Source of the DNA: Bacillota bacterium
GTDB taxonomy: Bacteria > Bacillota_I > Bacilli_A > RF39 > UBA660
Reading direction: 5' to 3'
DNA: 32,447 nt
NCBI GenBank assembly: GCA_015059245.1
Contig: SVAU01000015.1
Location: 1 to 32,447 of the forward strand
Positions 8,028 to 16,705 of this stretch are shown one piece after another. The position numbers and the translations under genes were made by a program. The notes below the pieces were generated by a model, which saw only the letters and a program-made list of their open reading frames with translations, was not told where the DNA came from and ran no database searches. Position 1 is the first letter of the stretch. Each line of letters starts with the position of its first letter.

Positions 8028-9039
8028 TTTTTATTACTCCTCCACCTAGTAAAATATCATTATCATAAAGTACTAGTGATTGACCTGGTGTTACTGATTT
8101 TACTGGTTCATCAAAGATTACTTTTATATTATTATTATCTATTATTTCATATGTGCAATTTACTGGTTTGGATTTATAACGTATCTTAGCTTGAGCTTTA
8201 GGAGGTAAATTATCTACTAATAAATTTGTATCTGTTATATATGTTTCTTTGCTATATAGTTCTTCTTCAGTACCTAGTATAACTTGGTTATTAGTTACAT
8301 CTATTCTTGTTACATATAAAGGATGTTTGTAACTAATACCTAGTCCTTTTCTTTGACCTATTGTGTAATAGATTATTCCTTTATGTTTACCTATTATTTC
8401 TCCAGTAGTTAGAACGAAGTCTCCTTTATCTGGTAATGTATCTAGATTATCTTCTAAGAACTTAGCGTAGTCTCCATCTTCAATAAAGCATACATCTTGG
8501 CTATCTTTTTTCTTAGCCACGTTAGTTAAACATTCTTTTTCAGCTATTTCTCTTATCTTTGATTTTTCTTGATAGTCACTTAATGGGAATAGTATATGTG
8601 GTATTACTTCTTTATTTATTTGATAAAGAAAATAACTTTGATCTTTTGGAGAGTCTATTTTACATATGTGGCCATCTAATACATTAGCATAGTGACCTGT
8701 TGCAATGTATTCACAATTAAGTTCTTTTGCTTTTTCCCATAGAGCACCGAATTTAAATTTTTTATTACATACTATACATGGATTTGGTGTTTTACCATTT
8801 AAATAATTGTCTATAAAGTTGTTTATTACTTCACATTTAAATTCTTTTTCGTAATTTACTACATGATGTTCTATACCTAATTTTTCACATACTGATGCTG
8901 CATCTTCTACTTGAGTAGATTCTTCATTATGAAATAATGTCATAGTAACACCTACTACTTCGTAACCTTGTTCTTTTAGTAAGTAAGCAGCTACTGATGA
9001 ATCTACTCCACCACTCATTCCTAATAATACTCTTGCCAT
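8008..9039 (-). CDS. mnmA: tRNA 2-thiouridine(34) synthase
   Basis: This 343-residue enzyme adds sulfur to U34 of tRNA-Glu, -Gln and -Lys, using ATP and a persulfide. The PP-loop SGGVDSS is at residues 9-15. The catalytic cysteines are in NPCIVCNKKFKFG (Cys91) and SQDVCFIED (Cys184), and the conserved YTIGQRKGLGI follows. It is a little shorter than the 360-370 residue Gram-negative and Bacillus forms, because the loop after VTMTLF is short. AGAGGG upstream of the ATG sets the start. It lies between a Nudix hydrolase and the overlapping DUF3592-like gene. One substrate, a tRNA-Glu, is encoded 0.7 kb downstream. Confidence 0.96.
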   Translation of the reverse strand: MARVLLGMSGGVDSSVAAYLLKEQGYEVVGVTMTLFHNEESTQVEDAASVCEKLGIEHHVVNYEKEFKCEVINNFIDNYLNGKTPNPCIVCNKKFKFGALWEKAKELNCEYIATGHYANVLDGHICKIDSPKDQSYFLYQINKEVIPHILFPLSDYQEKSKIREIAEKECLTNVAKKKDSQDVCFIEDGDYAKFLEDNLDTLPDKGDFVLTTGEIIGKHKGIIYYTIGQRKGLGISYKHPLYVTRIDVTNNQVILGTEEELYSKETYITDTNLLVDNLPPKAQAKIRYKSKPVNCTYEIIDNNNIKVIFDEPVKSVTPGQSLVLYDNDILLGGGVIKSENINK

Positions 9040-9087
9040 ATAAATCCCTCTTTGTGCTTATTATAATATTTTTTATTTATTAAATAA

Positions 9088-9117
9088 AGAAAAATAGAAC
9101 TATTTATTTAGTTCTAT
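9088..9117 (-). terminator. intrinsic terminator after the Nudix gene
   Basis: A 9-bp hairpin (ATAGAACTA / TAGTTCTAT) is followed by TTTTTC on the minus strand, overlapping the stop codon. It separates mnmA from the udp-Trx-Nudix unit unless read through. Confidence 0.75.
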
Positions 9118-9513
9118 TGCTTTTCTTATTAGAGCTTTGTTTTCTTCAAATAGATTGATATTTTCTATTTCAGTTAAGTTTACTCTTTGTACTTCATAGT
9201 AGTTATCTTCTGTGTTGTGGTCTAGTTCTTCTCCACCTAGTTTGAATGTTCCACCTACTATTTTAGTGTTATAAATATAGCCGATGTTTTTATCATCTTC
9301 TACTTTACCTAGGTATTCTTTCACTTCTATATCTAGATTAAATTCTTCTTTTATTTCTCTTATTACACATTCTTCGATAGTTTCATTTTCTTCTTTTCCA
9401 CCACCAGGGATTGCATAATATTCATTAACTATTCCATCTTTTATTTTACGACGGAACATTAATAGTACTTCATCACCATCAATTATTATTGCTCTTCCAT
9501 TTACTCTTTTCAT
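9100..9513 (-). CDS. Nudix hydrolase
   Basis: This 137-residue protein has a complete Nudix box at about 38-60 (GGKEENE, then REIKEEF), giving the Mg-binding RExxEE glutamates. It probably hydrolyses a nucleoside diphosphate derivative; the substrate is not deducible. Its ATG overlaps the stop of the upstream thioredoxin-like gene as ATGA, with GGAG eight bases before it, so the two are translationally coupled. Length is typical for the family. Confidence 0.88.
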   Translation of the reverse strand: MKRVNGRAIIIDGDEVLLMFRRKIKDGIVNEYYAIPGGGKEENETIEECVIREIKEEFNLDIEVKEYLGKVEDDKNIGYIYNTKIVGGTFKLGGEELDHNTEDNYYEVQRVNLTEIENINLFEENKALIRKAIELNK

Positions 9514-10022
9514 TGGCCTACTCCGTATAATTTTACATATGTTTCTAAAGTAGATGTACTTATACTACCTATATATCCGAATACTTGTTTTTTATTTTTT
9601 ATAATTACAGTAGATGGTGTGTTTTCTATGAATTTACTAAATTTATCGATAGTTCCCATAAAATTATATTCAAAATCTAGTTTTTCTTGTAATTTTTTAA
9701 AGTCTTCACTTTTAGTATCTATTGTAGTTAAGTCTAAATAATAAGTGTGATATTTGTGCTTGGCTTGGGCAATTTGAAGATATGGTGTATATCCGATTGT
9801 TGCTGTACAAGTTGGAACACTCATAACTAATAGTTTTGCTTCGTCTGTTTCAAATAGTTCTAATGTTTCTTGTAAAGTTACTACTTTAAACATAGATGTA
9901 TCTACTGTTTCTAATTTTGGTTCACTTGTTATAAAGATTGCTACTGCTATTACTACTATACAAGCAAGTATTACTGCATAAATTGCAAAGTTATTTAAAA
10001 AATGTTGTTTTAATTTTTCCAC
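9510..10022 (-). CDS. membrane-anchored thioredoxin-like protein with one active-site Cys
   Basis: This 170-residue protein has an N-terminal transmembrane helix (about 12-32) and a thioredoxin-like domain facing outward. The active-site region is VPTCTATIGY with a single Cys72, so the usual CxxC is reduced to CxxT. The cis-Pro loop (NTPST, Pro136) is kept. Without the second Cys it is unlikely to be a classical dithiol oxidoreductase; a monothiol or adaptor role is possible. The start is a GTG with AAGGAAGG upstream, six bases after the udp stop. Its TGA stop overlaps the Nudix start. It belongs to the udp operon. Confidence 0.72.
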   Translation of the reverse strand: MEKLKQHFLNNFAIYAVILACIVVIAVAIFITSEPKLETVDTSMFKVVTLQETLELFETDEAKLLVMSVPTCTATIGYTPYLQIAQAKHKYHTYYLDLTTIDTKSEDFKKLQEKLDFEYNFMGTIDKFSKFIENTPSTVIIKNKKQVFGYIGSISTSTLETYVKLYGVGQ

Positions 10023-10028
10023 AATGAG

Positions 10029-10796
10029 TTACCTTCCTTTAATGATGTTAGATATTGCTCTTATTGCTACGAATATTTCTTTATCTACATCAAAGCTAGT
10101 CTCTTGTGCCAATCCTTTTCTTTCTTTTTCTTGATTCCATACTACTAATAGTACTGCTGCTGCTTTAAGTTTTAAAACTGAAGCTACTGTGAATAGTGAA
10201 GCAGTTTCCATTTCACTACATAATACTCCAGCTTTAATCCAAGCTTGCCATTTATGTTCTAAATCATAAGCTACTGGCATTCTTTTTGGATTATGTTGTC
10301 CGTAGAATGAGTCTTTACAGTGTACTACTCCGATATGATTTTTATAATCTAATTCATCTGCTGCTTGTTTTAATGCTTGAGTTAATTCGAAATTTGCTAC
10401 AGCAGGAAATTCTATTGGAACATATTCTTTACTTGTACCTTCTTGTCTTACAGCAGCTTGAGCTATTACGATATCTCCTGCTGATACATTAAGTTGCATT
10501 CCACCACTTGTACCTACTCTAATTAGATTTTCTATTCCAATTAGTTTTAATTCTTCAACTGCTATTGCAGTAGATGGACCTCCCATACCTGTAGACATTA
10601 CAAGTACTTTTTCTCCTTCTAGTTCTCCTAAGTAACTAGTATATTCTCTATTTGTACATAGTTTTACCGGATTATCTAAGCATGCTGCTATTTTAGGTAC
10701 TCTACCAGGATCTCCAGGTAGAATAGCATATTTAGCACCTTTGATGTCTGATTTCTTTAGGCCTATGTGATACATTTTATCTTTATTCATTTCCAT
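10029..10796 (-). CDS. udp: uridine phosphorylase
   Basis: This 255-residue cytosolic enzyme of the NP-I family splits uridine with phosphate into uracil and ribose-1-phosphate for pyrimidine salvage. Diagnostic segments are LPGDPGRV near residue 26, STGMGGPSTAIAVEEL, RVGTSGGMQ (phosphate/ribose site), KDSFYGQHNP, and CSEMETASLF with the ribose-binding Glu. KDSFYGQ points to uridine rather than purine nucleoside phosphorylase. AGGAA seven bases upstream supports the ATG at 10796. Cytidine deaminase, which makes uridine, is encoded 4.4 kb upstream, giving a coherent salvage route. Confidence 0.9.
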   Translation of the reverse strand: MEMNKDKMYHIGLKKSDIKGAKYAILPGDPGRVPKIAACLDNPVKLCTNREYTSYLGELEGEKVLVMSTGMGGPSTAIAVEELKLIGIENLIRVGTSGGMQLNVSAGDIVIAQAAVRQEGTSKEYVPIEFPAVANFELTQALKQAADELDYKNHIGVVHCKDSFYGQHNPKRMPVAYDLEHKWQAWIKAGVLCSEMETASLFTVASVLKLKAAAVLLVVWNQEKERKGLAQETSFDVDKEIFVAIRAISNIIKGR

Positions 10797-10819
10797 ATGA
10801 TCATTCCTATTCTTTAATA

Positions 10820-10827
10820 ATTATATC
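10820..10827 (-). promoter_or_regulatory. extended -10 promoter of the udp operon
   Basis: TGATATAAT on the minus strand, 24 bp before the udp start. The -35 region is poor (TTTATT at 17 bp), as allowed for extended -10 promoters. Confidence 0.5.
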
Positions 10828-10847
10828 AAAATGTTTAACAATAATAA

Positions 10848-10871
10848 AGAGAATGAATTATTCATTCTCTT
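10848..10871 (-). terminator. weak terminator of the small OB-like gene
   Basis: AAAGAGAATGAA / TTCATTCTCTTT inverted repeat across the stop codon, followed by an imperfect T-rich tract (ATTATTGTT). Confidence 0.5.
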
Positions 10872-11136
10872 TAAGAAATTTTATACTTTTAGTTTTAGTA
10901 TATATTTGATTATTTAAATCTTTTTCAGGATTTAATTTTTTTATAAAATAAGCTTTATTTTGACCTTGAACTTTTTCTCCACGGAATAATACCATGTCAT
11001 TTATAGTAATTACTTCTCCTTCAGATATTTCATCTTGAGTAAATAGATATATTCCTTCTTTTGAAACTATTTCTCCAGTTAATTCATCAAAGCTTCTTAC
11101 TTTTCCTACTAATACAGTAGCTTTATTATAATCCAT
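10858..11136 (-). CDS. small protein, possible divergent cold-shock/OB fold
   Basis: This 92-residue protein opens with GKVRSFDELTGEI and continues with GIYLFTQDEI, EGEVITINDMVLFRGEKV and AYFIKKL. The spacing of beta strands recalls cold-shock-domain proteins, but the RNP motifs are degenerate; the resemblance is weak and unconfirmed. AGGAGGTAAAAC precedes the ATG, which lies 11 bp inside the end of the 1358-residue gene. The two are therefore translationally coupled and probably act together. Confidence 0.6.
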   Translation of the reverse strand: MDYNKATVLVGKVRSFDELTGEIVSKEGIYLFTQDEISEGEVITINDMVLFRGEKVQGQNKAYFIKKLNPEKDLNNQIYTKTKSIKFLKENE

Positions 11137-14100
11137 GTTTTACCTCCTGATTGTCTGCTTTAATTTGGGCAAGATTGTTTTCTACTTCTATTAATGCTTC
11201 TGCAAATTCTTCTTTTGCTCTTGGATCAAGATCTATTATATCTTTGAATATTAAGCCATTTTCATCTACATATATATACCAGTCTTCGGATACTATAGCA
11301 TAGATTAAACCATTTGGAAATTGCATTGGTTCAATATATTCATAGTTTTCTCCAGCAAGTAATCTTTTTACTGAGTTAACTCTATTTATTTTATTACTTG
11401 CTTCTTGAATATTTTTGGCTACCTTTGGTTTTTCTCTTAATGGTTGATATGTAGGTACATTAGTTTTATCAAAATTAAGTGGTGTGAATTTACCTTGTTT
11501 TGCTGTTGTAGCTAGAATGATAGCTGATGTACTAACATCTGAATAGAATTGTGGTAATCCTTCTTTTATACTTTCTACTCCTAGGTATTCCATTGGCGAA
11601 TCCATATTTATTGTAGCATATGCTCTATGTACTACTACGTTATCTATTGGACATGAACTATTTTTGCTTAGTTCAATTAGTATTTCTCCTACTTTAGTAC
11701 ATGCATTTATTACATCTTCGTTGTTATATTTATTCTTATTACAACTATCTCTTAATTCATTTAAGAAAACTGTGTTACCATTTCTAAATCCTGTAACCCT
11801 TGAAATGTACTCATGAGTTTTAGGATCTTCAAATCTTATGTGGAATCCATTTGGGTTATCTAGTGCAAATTCAAATAGAGACTCTCCTACTCCACCAATT
11901 CTCATGCAAGCACCAGTTCTCTCGCCATGAGTTAAGTTAGATGGATGAGTAAAGTTTCCTACGACTACATGCATATTTTTATTATCACTAACTGGTACAT
12001 CTTGTTCAAATGGTGGGATAGTTATTTCATTTCTTTCATATAACTTTTTAGTTCTTTCTACTGCTTCTTTTAATCTACCCTCGTTAGCTATTTTTCTTGT
12101 AGCGGCATTTGGTCCTGGATTTGCTTTTATAAGTTTGGCATCTTCACTACCTAATATTTGTGAATATACTGATGATATTCCAGAATATACTTCTGCATAT
12201 ATTAAGATAGTTGTTATATTTAATAAAATATTATCTGATGATTTACCAGTTGCTGCTAAGTTACTTTTTACATTATCATATATTGCTCCATAGTAACTTA
12301 TGAAACCTGCTATATTAGTTAAGTCAGGAGAAATATTTATATGTTGAGTTCCTAATATATTAGATAGTTCTTGAGGTAATAAATGAAGTTTTCTTTTCTC
12401 CATTGTTTGTAATAATGAAGCGTATACTTCGGGATTATTTAGTACACCTTTTTGCATTGCTGTTATATTTAATTGAGTTAATATATCAAATAAACTTTTA
12501 CTACTATTTACTTGGTATATTCTTTTTATTTCTTTATTTGAATCAGCTTGTTCTAATAATCTATTTATTAGGGTACTACTTATTCCATACTTGTTTAGGC
12601 TATGTAAGTCAGGTATGTCATCTAAGATTTCTTTAGTTGTTTTAATTAATATTGGAATAGTTTTTTGGACTTGTTTAAAGTCTGTACATGCTGTTTTATC
12701 TTTTTTTATGTAATAGATGAATGTTTCCTTGGCTAGTTGTTCATCTATACCCTTTTCCATCATCATTATTATTATATGTTCTGCTAAACTATAGCAATAG
12801 TCATTGATATTTGCTAGACCTTGTAAATTAAATCTTATTTCATCTCTAAAGGTTGCTGTTGGTCCAGTTTTCTCACCATTGTATGTGTTTCTATAAATTC
12901 GTGTTCTAATATTAGATGATTCCATGATGATGTATCGAGTCATTACGTTTTCTAAACTTTTTTCGTCAAAAGTGTATGGAAGTTGTAATTCCTCTTCCAT
13001 GTTATATGTATGTCTATATTCTTCTCTTTTCTTTGAAATATAGTAGTCTGTCATCTCATGAAGAATAGTATGATACTTTTCAAGTTTTTCACCGTTACTA
13101 GTTTTAATTTTGTTAATTACAAATCTTACTAAATCAATAATGTTATTTTCATTGAATTCATTTGGTAAATCATATTTTTTTAAGAATCTTTTTAAGAAGT
13201 TTTTATCTAATTCATTTGAAACTTCTGTTATAAGAGATTCTACTAGTTCTTCGTTTTGATCTTCTATAGCATGTAATAATGTTGGGAATATTTGAACTTG
13301 ATTTGAATTCTTTTTACTAAACTCATATTGTTTTAATGAATCATATACGCCATTTAAATCTTGAAGAGTGAATTCTTCTTTAGGGAATAATGCTAATATT
13401 TTTTCTTGTTCCTCAACTGATAATTTAATAAGAGCTTGAATATTTTCATTTTCTATAAATCTAATAATTAATGGACCTAATTGATTTTGTAATCTTTCAA
13501 GGCTTTCTAATGGTAGATTATAATGTTTAGATAAATAGTGTTTGATTTTATTATAGTTTTCAATACTATAGAATGATTCTAAGTCTTCATTGTGATTAAC
13601 GAGTTCTATAATTCTTTCTATGTACACATCATTTTTATAATATTCATCTAGTAATTCTGGGACTTCTATAATTGATTTTAAATGTTTTTGTAATAGTTCG
13701 TTTCCTTTAGTAAAATTAGTAGAAATTATTCTTCTTAATGTGTCTTTTTTATTTATTTCTTTAAGTAAGTCGATTGTTTCAGGATGATAACTTGAAATAA
13801 TAAAATCTATTATAGAATCATCTCTTTTTGTTTCTATTAATGTATCTAATATTTTTAAGAAATCATTGTTATTCATATTTGCTGGAAGGAATTTTATATT
13901 AGAATATTTTACTAATATATATTTTAATTCATTTATTTCTTCGTCAGTAAAAGTATTGAATGTACCTGTACTTATTTCTTCAACAAATCCAGATGCTAAC
14001 ATTGCTAAATATATATCGAATTGTTTATCTGATAAACCTTTTCCATCATAATTAAGTCTTTTAGCAAATTCTTTGAATTTAGGATTCTTTTGTTTAAGTT

Positions 14101-15202
14101 GTTCTATAATATAATCTTCTTTGCTTGATACAAAGTCAAATGAGATAAATTGTGCTTCTTGGATGAAACCATTTTCTAATAATGTTGTTGCTAAACCTAA
14201 ATCTTCTTTAAAGTGATCACAGAAGTTAACAAATCGAATGTTTTCAAATCTTTTAGTGTCACCTTTAATTGCTAATTCAACAATTACACTTTTTAGTTCT
14301 TCTTTAGTTATTAAATTTTTACTTATTAAATCATCTGAAATATCATATAAACCTAACTTGAATAGTTTTACTGCTATTTGTAGCATTGATTCTTTTGTTT
14401 CATTACTGATTACATCAGTTACACGTGCTCCTGGTATTAAATCTGGGAAGAAGTTTGTATCATCGTATAAAAATGTTAAATCTAATTCATTAACTGTATT
14501 TAATCTTTCTTTTAAAGATTTAATGTATGTTGGTAATAGACTACATGCTTTTTTTCTTTCCTCGTCACTTCCGAATGTTGTATTAGAAACTAGTTTTACA
14601 TATGCAATGATTGATTCTTCTAATGGAAAACTATCTATATATTTACTAGGTAGATAAGAGTTCTTTGCAAAGAATCGAGGAAATGGATATTTATCAAAAG
14701 GATATGAATCCCATAAAACATCTAGTAAATGTTCTTCTAAATACGCATCTTTTATTTGTGATATTAAATCAAATCTATTATACTTTAACATTTCTTTTAT
14801 TGACTCATCACTTATATCAAAACGTTCTATTGTTAGTTCTTTATCTTGAAAAGCTTGAGTTACTATATTTCTAAAATGTTCTTTTTGTTCTTCTGTTAGA
14901 TTTGTTTGTTCTAAATATTGATTTAAATGTATTATTGAAGGAATTGATGTTTTTAACATATTATCTATAAAGTGATAATATGCCGTATTACCATGTGCTT
15001 CTATTATAGAGTTTAAAACTGTGTCTGTGAAGCAACCAAAAACCTCATCATTAAATAAATGAGGATTGTTTAATAAGGTTTGATGAATTAGTTCTATTAA
15101 TCTAGGATTATTATCTATGATATGGCGTTCTTCTACATCAAATTCACTTGGAAGATTAGCTATTTTCTCTTCTATTAGTTTTATTTTTTCTTCTAGAGTC
15201 AT
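11126..15202 (-). CDS. 1358-residue protein of unknown function
   Basis: This is the longest gene here and I do not recognise its family. Roughly the first 850 residues are Leu/Ile/Glu/Lys-rich and appear all-helical, with repeated short helices suggesting a HEAT/TPR-like or armadillo-like scaffold. From about 1080 to 1180 a distinct, more conserved-looking domain appears: LTHGERTGACMRIGG (about 1088-1102), GFHIRFEDP, then ISRVTGFRNGNTVFLNELR, with His, Cys and Arg residues that could be catalytic. The last 100 residues look like a small beta domain (YEYIEPMQF, WYIYVDENG). There is no signal peptide or membrane segment, so it is cytosolic. It sits between cdd and a coupled small OB-like protein. 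Base composition is like its neighbours. Confidence 0.8.
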   Translation of the reverse strand: MTLEEKIKLIEEKIANLPSEFDVEERHIIDNNPRLIELIHQTLLNNPHLFNDEVFGCFTDTVLNSIIEAHGNTAYYHFIDNMLKTSIPSIIHLNQYLEQTNLTEEQKEHFRNIVTQAFQDKELTIERFDISDESIKEMLKYNRFDLISQIKDAYLEEHLLDVLWDSYPFDKYPFPRFFAKNSYLPSKYIDSFPLEESIIAYVKLVSNTTFGSDEERKKACSLLPTYIKSLKERLNTVNELDLTFLYDDTNFFPDLIPGARVTDVISNETKESMLQIAVKLFKLGLYDISDDLISKNLITKEELKSVIVELAIKGDTKRFENIRFVNFCDHFKEDLGLATTLLENGFIQEAQFISFDFVSSKEDYIIEQLKQKNPKFKEFAKRLNYDGKGLSDKQFDIYLAMLASGFVEEISTGTFNTFTDEEINELKYILVKYSNIKFLPANMNNNDFLKILDTLIETKRDDSIIDFIISSYHPETIDLLKEINKKDTLRRIISTNFTKGNELLQKHLKSIIEVPELLDEYYKNDVYIERIIELVNHNEDLESFYSIENYNKIKHYLSKHYNLPLESLERLQNQLGPLIIRFIENENIQALIKLSVEEQEKILALFPKEEFTLQDLNGVYDSLKQYEFSKKNSNQVQIFPTLLHAIEDQNEELVESLITEVSNELDKNFLKRFLKKYDLPNEFNENNIIDLVRFVINKIKTSNGEKLEKYHTILHEMTDYYISKKREEYRHTYNMEEELQLPYTFDEKSLENVMTRYIIMESSNIRTRIYRNTYNGEKTGPTATFRDEIRFNLQGLANINDYCYSLAEHIIIMMMEKGIDEQLAKETFIYYIKKDKTACTDFKQVQKTIPILIKTTKEILDDIPDLHSLNKYGISSTLINRLLEQADSNKEIKRIYQVNSSKSLFDILTQLNITAMQKGVLNNPEVYASLLQTMEKRKLHLLPQELSNILGTQHINISPDLTNIAGFISYYGAIYDNVKSNLAATGKSSDNILLNITTILIYAEVYSGISSVYSQILGSEDAKLIKANPGPNAATRKIANEGRLKEAVERTKKLYERNEITIPPFEQDVPVSDNKNMHVVVGNFTHPSNLTHGERTGACMRIGGVGESLFEFALDNPNGFHIRFEDPKTHEYISRVTGFRNGNTVFLNELRDSCNKNKYNNEDVINACTKVGEILIELSKNSSCPIDNVVVHRAYATINMDSPMEYLGVESIKEGLPQFYSDVSTSAIILATTAKQGKFTPLNFDKTNVPTYQPLREKPKVAKNIQEASNKINRVNSVKRLLAGENYEYIEPMQFPNGLIYAIVSEDWYIYVDENGLIFKDIIDLDPRAKEEFAEALIEVENNLAQIKADNQEVKHGL

Positions 15203-15217
15203 AATTTAAATTTACTC

Positions 15218-15628
15218 CTATAAGCTAAAACTCTCTGGTAACAAATCTTTTAAAGTATATGTATATAATTTATCTTCAGTATCATCATATGTATAAATTA
15301 TAAAATCTTTTGTAGCATATTCACTTAAGAATTGACGACAATATCCACAAGGTAATGTTTTATTAAATTGATTTTGGTTAAGTGGTTTTCCTACTACTGC
15401 AACACATACAAAATCTTTATTTCCTTCTGATAATGCTTTAGTAAATGCTACTCTTTCAGCACATATTGATTGAATACCATCATTTTCTACATTAAATCCT
15501 TTATATACTTTACCATCTTGAGTCATAAGAGCTGCTCCTACAGTAAAGTTTGAATGTTTACAACAAAAGTTTCTATTAGCAATTTCTTTTGCTTGTTTAA
15601 TTAATTCCATAATAATTTCTTTTTCCAT
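15218..15628 (-). CDS. cdd: cytidine deaminase
   Basis: This 136-residue cytosolic zinc enzyme converts cytidine and deoxycytidine to uridine. The Zn/proton-relay motifs are CAE (56-58) and PCGYC (93-97). The usual N-terminal VGAAL and the FNVEN substrate loop are present. The start at 15628 is chosen over a GTG three codons upstream because AGGTGA is correctly spaced from it. Size fits the homotetrameric family. Together with udp downstream it forms a pyrimidine-salvage pair. Confidence 0.94.
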   Translation of the reverse strand: MEKEIIMELIKQAKEIANRNFCCKHSNFTVGAALMTQDGKVYKGFNVENDGIQSICAERVAFTKALSEGNKDFVCVAVVGKPLNQNQFNKTLPCGYCRQFLSEYATKDFIIYTYDDTEDKLYTYTLKDLLPESFSL

Positions 15629-15659
15629 TATAATCACCTACTATATAAATTTTAACATA

Positions 15660-15687
15660 TAAAAAAAGAAAAGACTATTGTCTTTCC
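15660..15687 (-). terminator. intrinsic terminator of the QLDLF protein gene
   Basis: A short hairpin (AAAGAC / GTCTTT with flanking A-T pairs, loop AATA) is followed by a T7 run on the minus strand. Confidence 0.75.
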
Positions 15688-16647
15688 TTAGTTTAATTTA
15701 TATTGATATGATACTACTTTATTAGTTTTTAATTTAGGTAATACTATTGTTTCTTTGCCTTTAATTAAATTCATGTAATATAGTAGTAAATCTTTTTCTT
15801 CTTCAAAATCAGGTAATTCATTACTATTAAAGATTGTACATAATTGGAATGAATTAATATCTTCAGTAATATAAGTAGATTCTTCTTCATCTTCTTCAAG
15901 ATATGAGAATAGATCTAATTGAATTGCTATTTGTTTTGAAGGTTTCTTTTTATAATTACTATATATATTCTTCTTAAATATATCTTTAGTAGGCATACTA
16001 TGTTTTGTTAATGCAACTACATATTCGTTACCAAATAATATATCCCAGAATAATCTTTTTTCATTCTTTAATTCTTTTCTTACTTTATTGTATGTTTTAA
16101 ACATTAATAATGGTGAATAGAAATCTTGGAATTTTTCAAATTCATCAATATAACTTAAGAATTCTTTATATTCTTTTGAATCAAGTGCTATGGCACTAGC
16201 AAATTTTAAATCTCCTACTGCTTTTAAGGCTTCTGGTGATTCAAAGTTTTTCATCAAGTACTTGCTATTACGATTTAAGAATAACTTTCTTATTCTTTCG
16301 TCTGTTGTATCGTGAATATATTCTTCTAGTGGTATTAAAACACTACTTTTATAGTAAATATCATGAATTTCTTTTACTGCTTTTAGTACTTCTTTTAAGT
16401 CATAACTATGAGCAAAACCTAATGATTTACTTAATAATTCTAAATATAAAGCAATATTTGTATTATCTTTATTTAAATAAGCTATATTGCTTATTATTGT
16501 ATCTATATTAGATTTATTTATGTTTAATTTACTTAAAAACTCATAAATAGTAATAATAAGTTGTTTACTATTACCTATTTGAGTTCTATTATATGAATTT
16601 ATGTTGAATGATGTAAGAAATTCATTGATTTCTTGATAAGACATCAT
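15688..16647 (-). CDS. unknown protein with a sliding-clamp-type QLDLF motif
   Basis: This 319-residue soluble protein is of no family I recognise. It is mostly helical to about residue 210. A basic stretch (KKNIYSNYKKKPSKQ, about 225-239) leads to QLDLF at 243-247, then an acidic segment (EEDEEE). QLDLF is a perfect match to the bacterial beta-clamp-binding pentapeptide, and its place in a linker is where such motifs usually lie; a clamp-linked DNA function is inference. The gene starts ATG-ATG immediately after the terminator of the upstream gene, with AGAGGGG as ribosome binding site within the terminator's 3' arm, and has its own embedded promoter. Confidence 0.65.
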   Translation of the reverse strand: MMSYQEINEFLTSFNINSYNRTQIGNSKQLIITIYEFLSKLNINKSNIDTIISNIAYLNKDNTNIALYLELLSKSLGFAHSYDLKEVLKAVKEIHDIYYKSSVLIPLEEYIHDTTDERIRKLFLNRNSKYLMKNFESPEALKAVGDLKFASAIALDSKEYKEFLSYIDEFEKFQDFYSPLLMFKTYNKVRKELKNEKRLFWDILFGNEYVVALTKHSMPTKDIFKKNIYSNYKKKPSKQIAIQLDLFSYLEEDEEESTYITEDINSFQLCTIFNSNELPDFEEEKDLLLYYMNLIKGKETIVLPKLKTNKVVSYQYKLN

Positions 16648-16655
16648 AGAAAAAA

Positions 16656-16690
16656 CCCCTCTTCTTGTCAGGTATTTTACATTAGAGGGG
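16656..16690 (-). terminator. terminator of the VanY-type gene, overlapping a promoter and RBS
   Basis: A 7-bp GC-rich stem (CCCCTCT / AGAGGGG) with a 21-nt loop is followed by TTTTTT on the minus strand. A promoter (16674-16702) lies across its loop and 5' arm, and the 3' arm is the next gene's Shine-Dalgarno. Confidence 0.75.
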
Positions 16691-16702
16691 CTTTTTTGTC
16701 AA
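16674..16702 (-). promoter_or_regulatory. promoter of the QLDLF protein gene
   Basis: TTGACA, 17-bp spacer, TAAAAT on the minus strand. The spacer contains the 5' arm of the upstream gene's terminator. Confidence 0.7.
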
Positions 16703-16705
16703 ATT

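Noticed and set aside
14238..14657. 139-codon plus-strand open frame, and similar frames such as 158-346, 5558-5815, 12403-12636, 21645-21953 and 27933-28190
   Set aside because: They lie opposite well-supported minus-strand genes or in the rRNA leader, lack ribosome binding sites and have no recognisable domains; they are antisense shadows of AT-rich coding.
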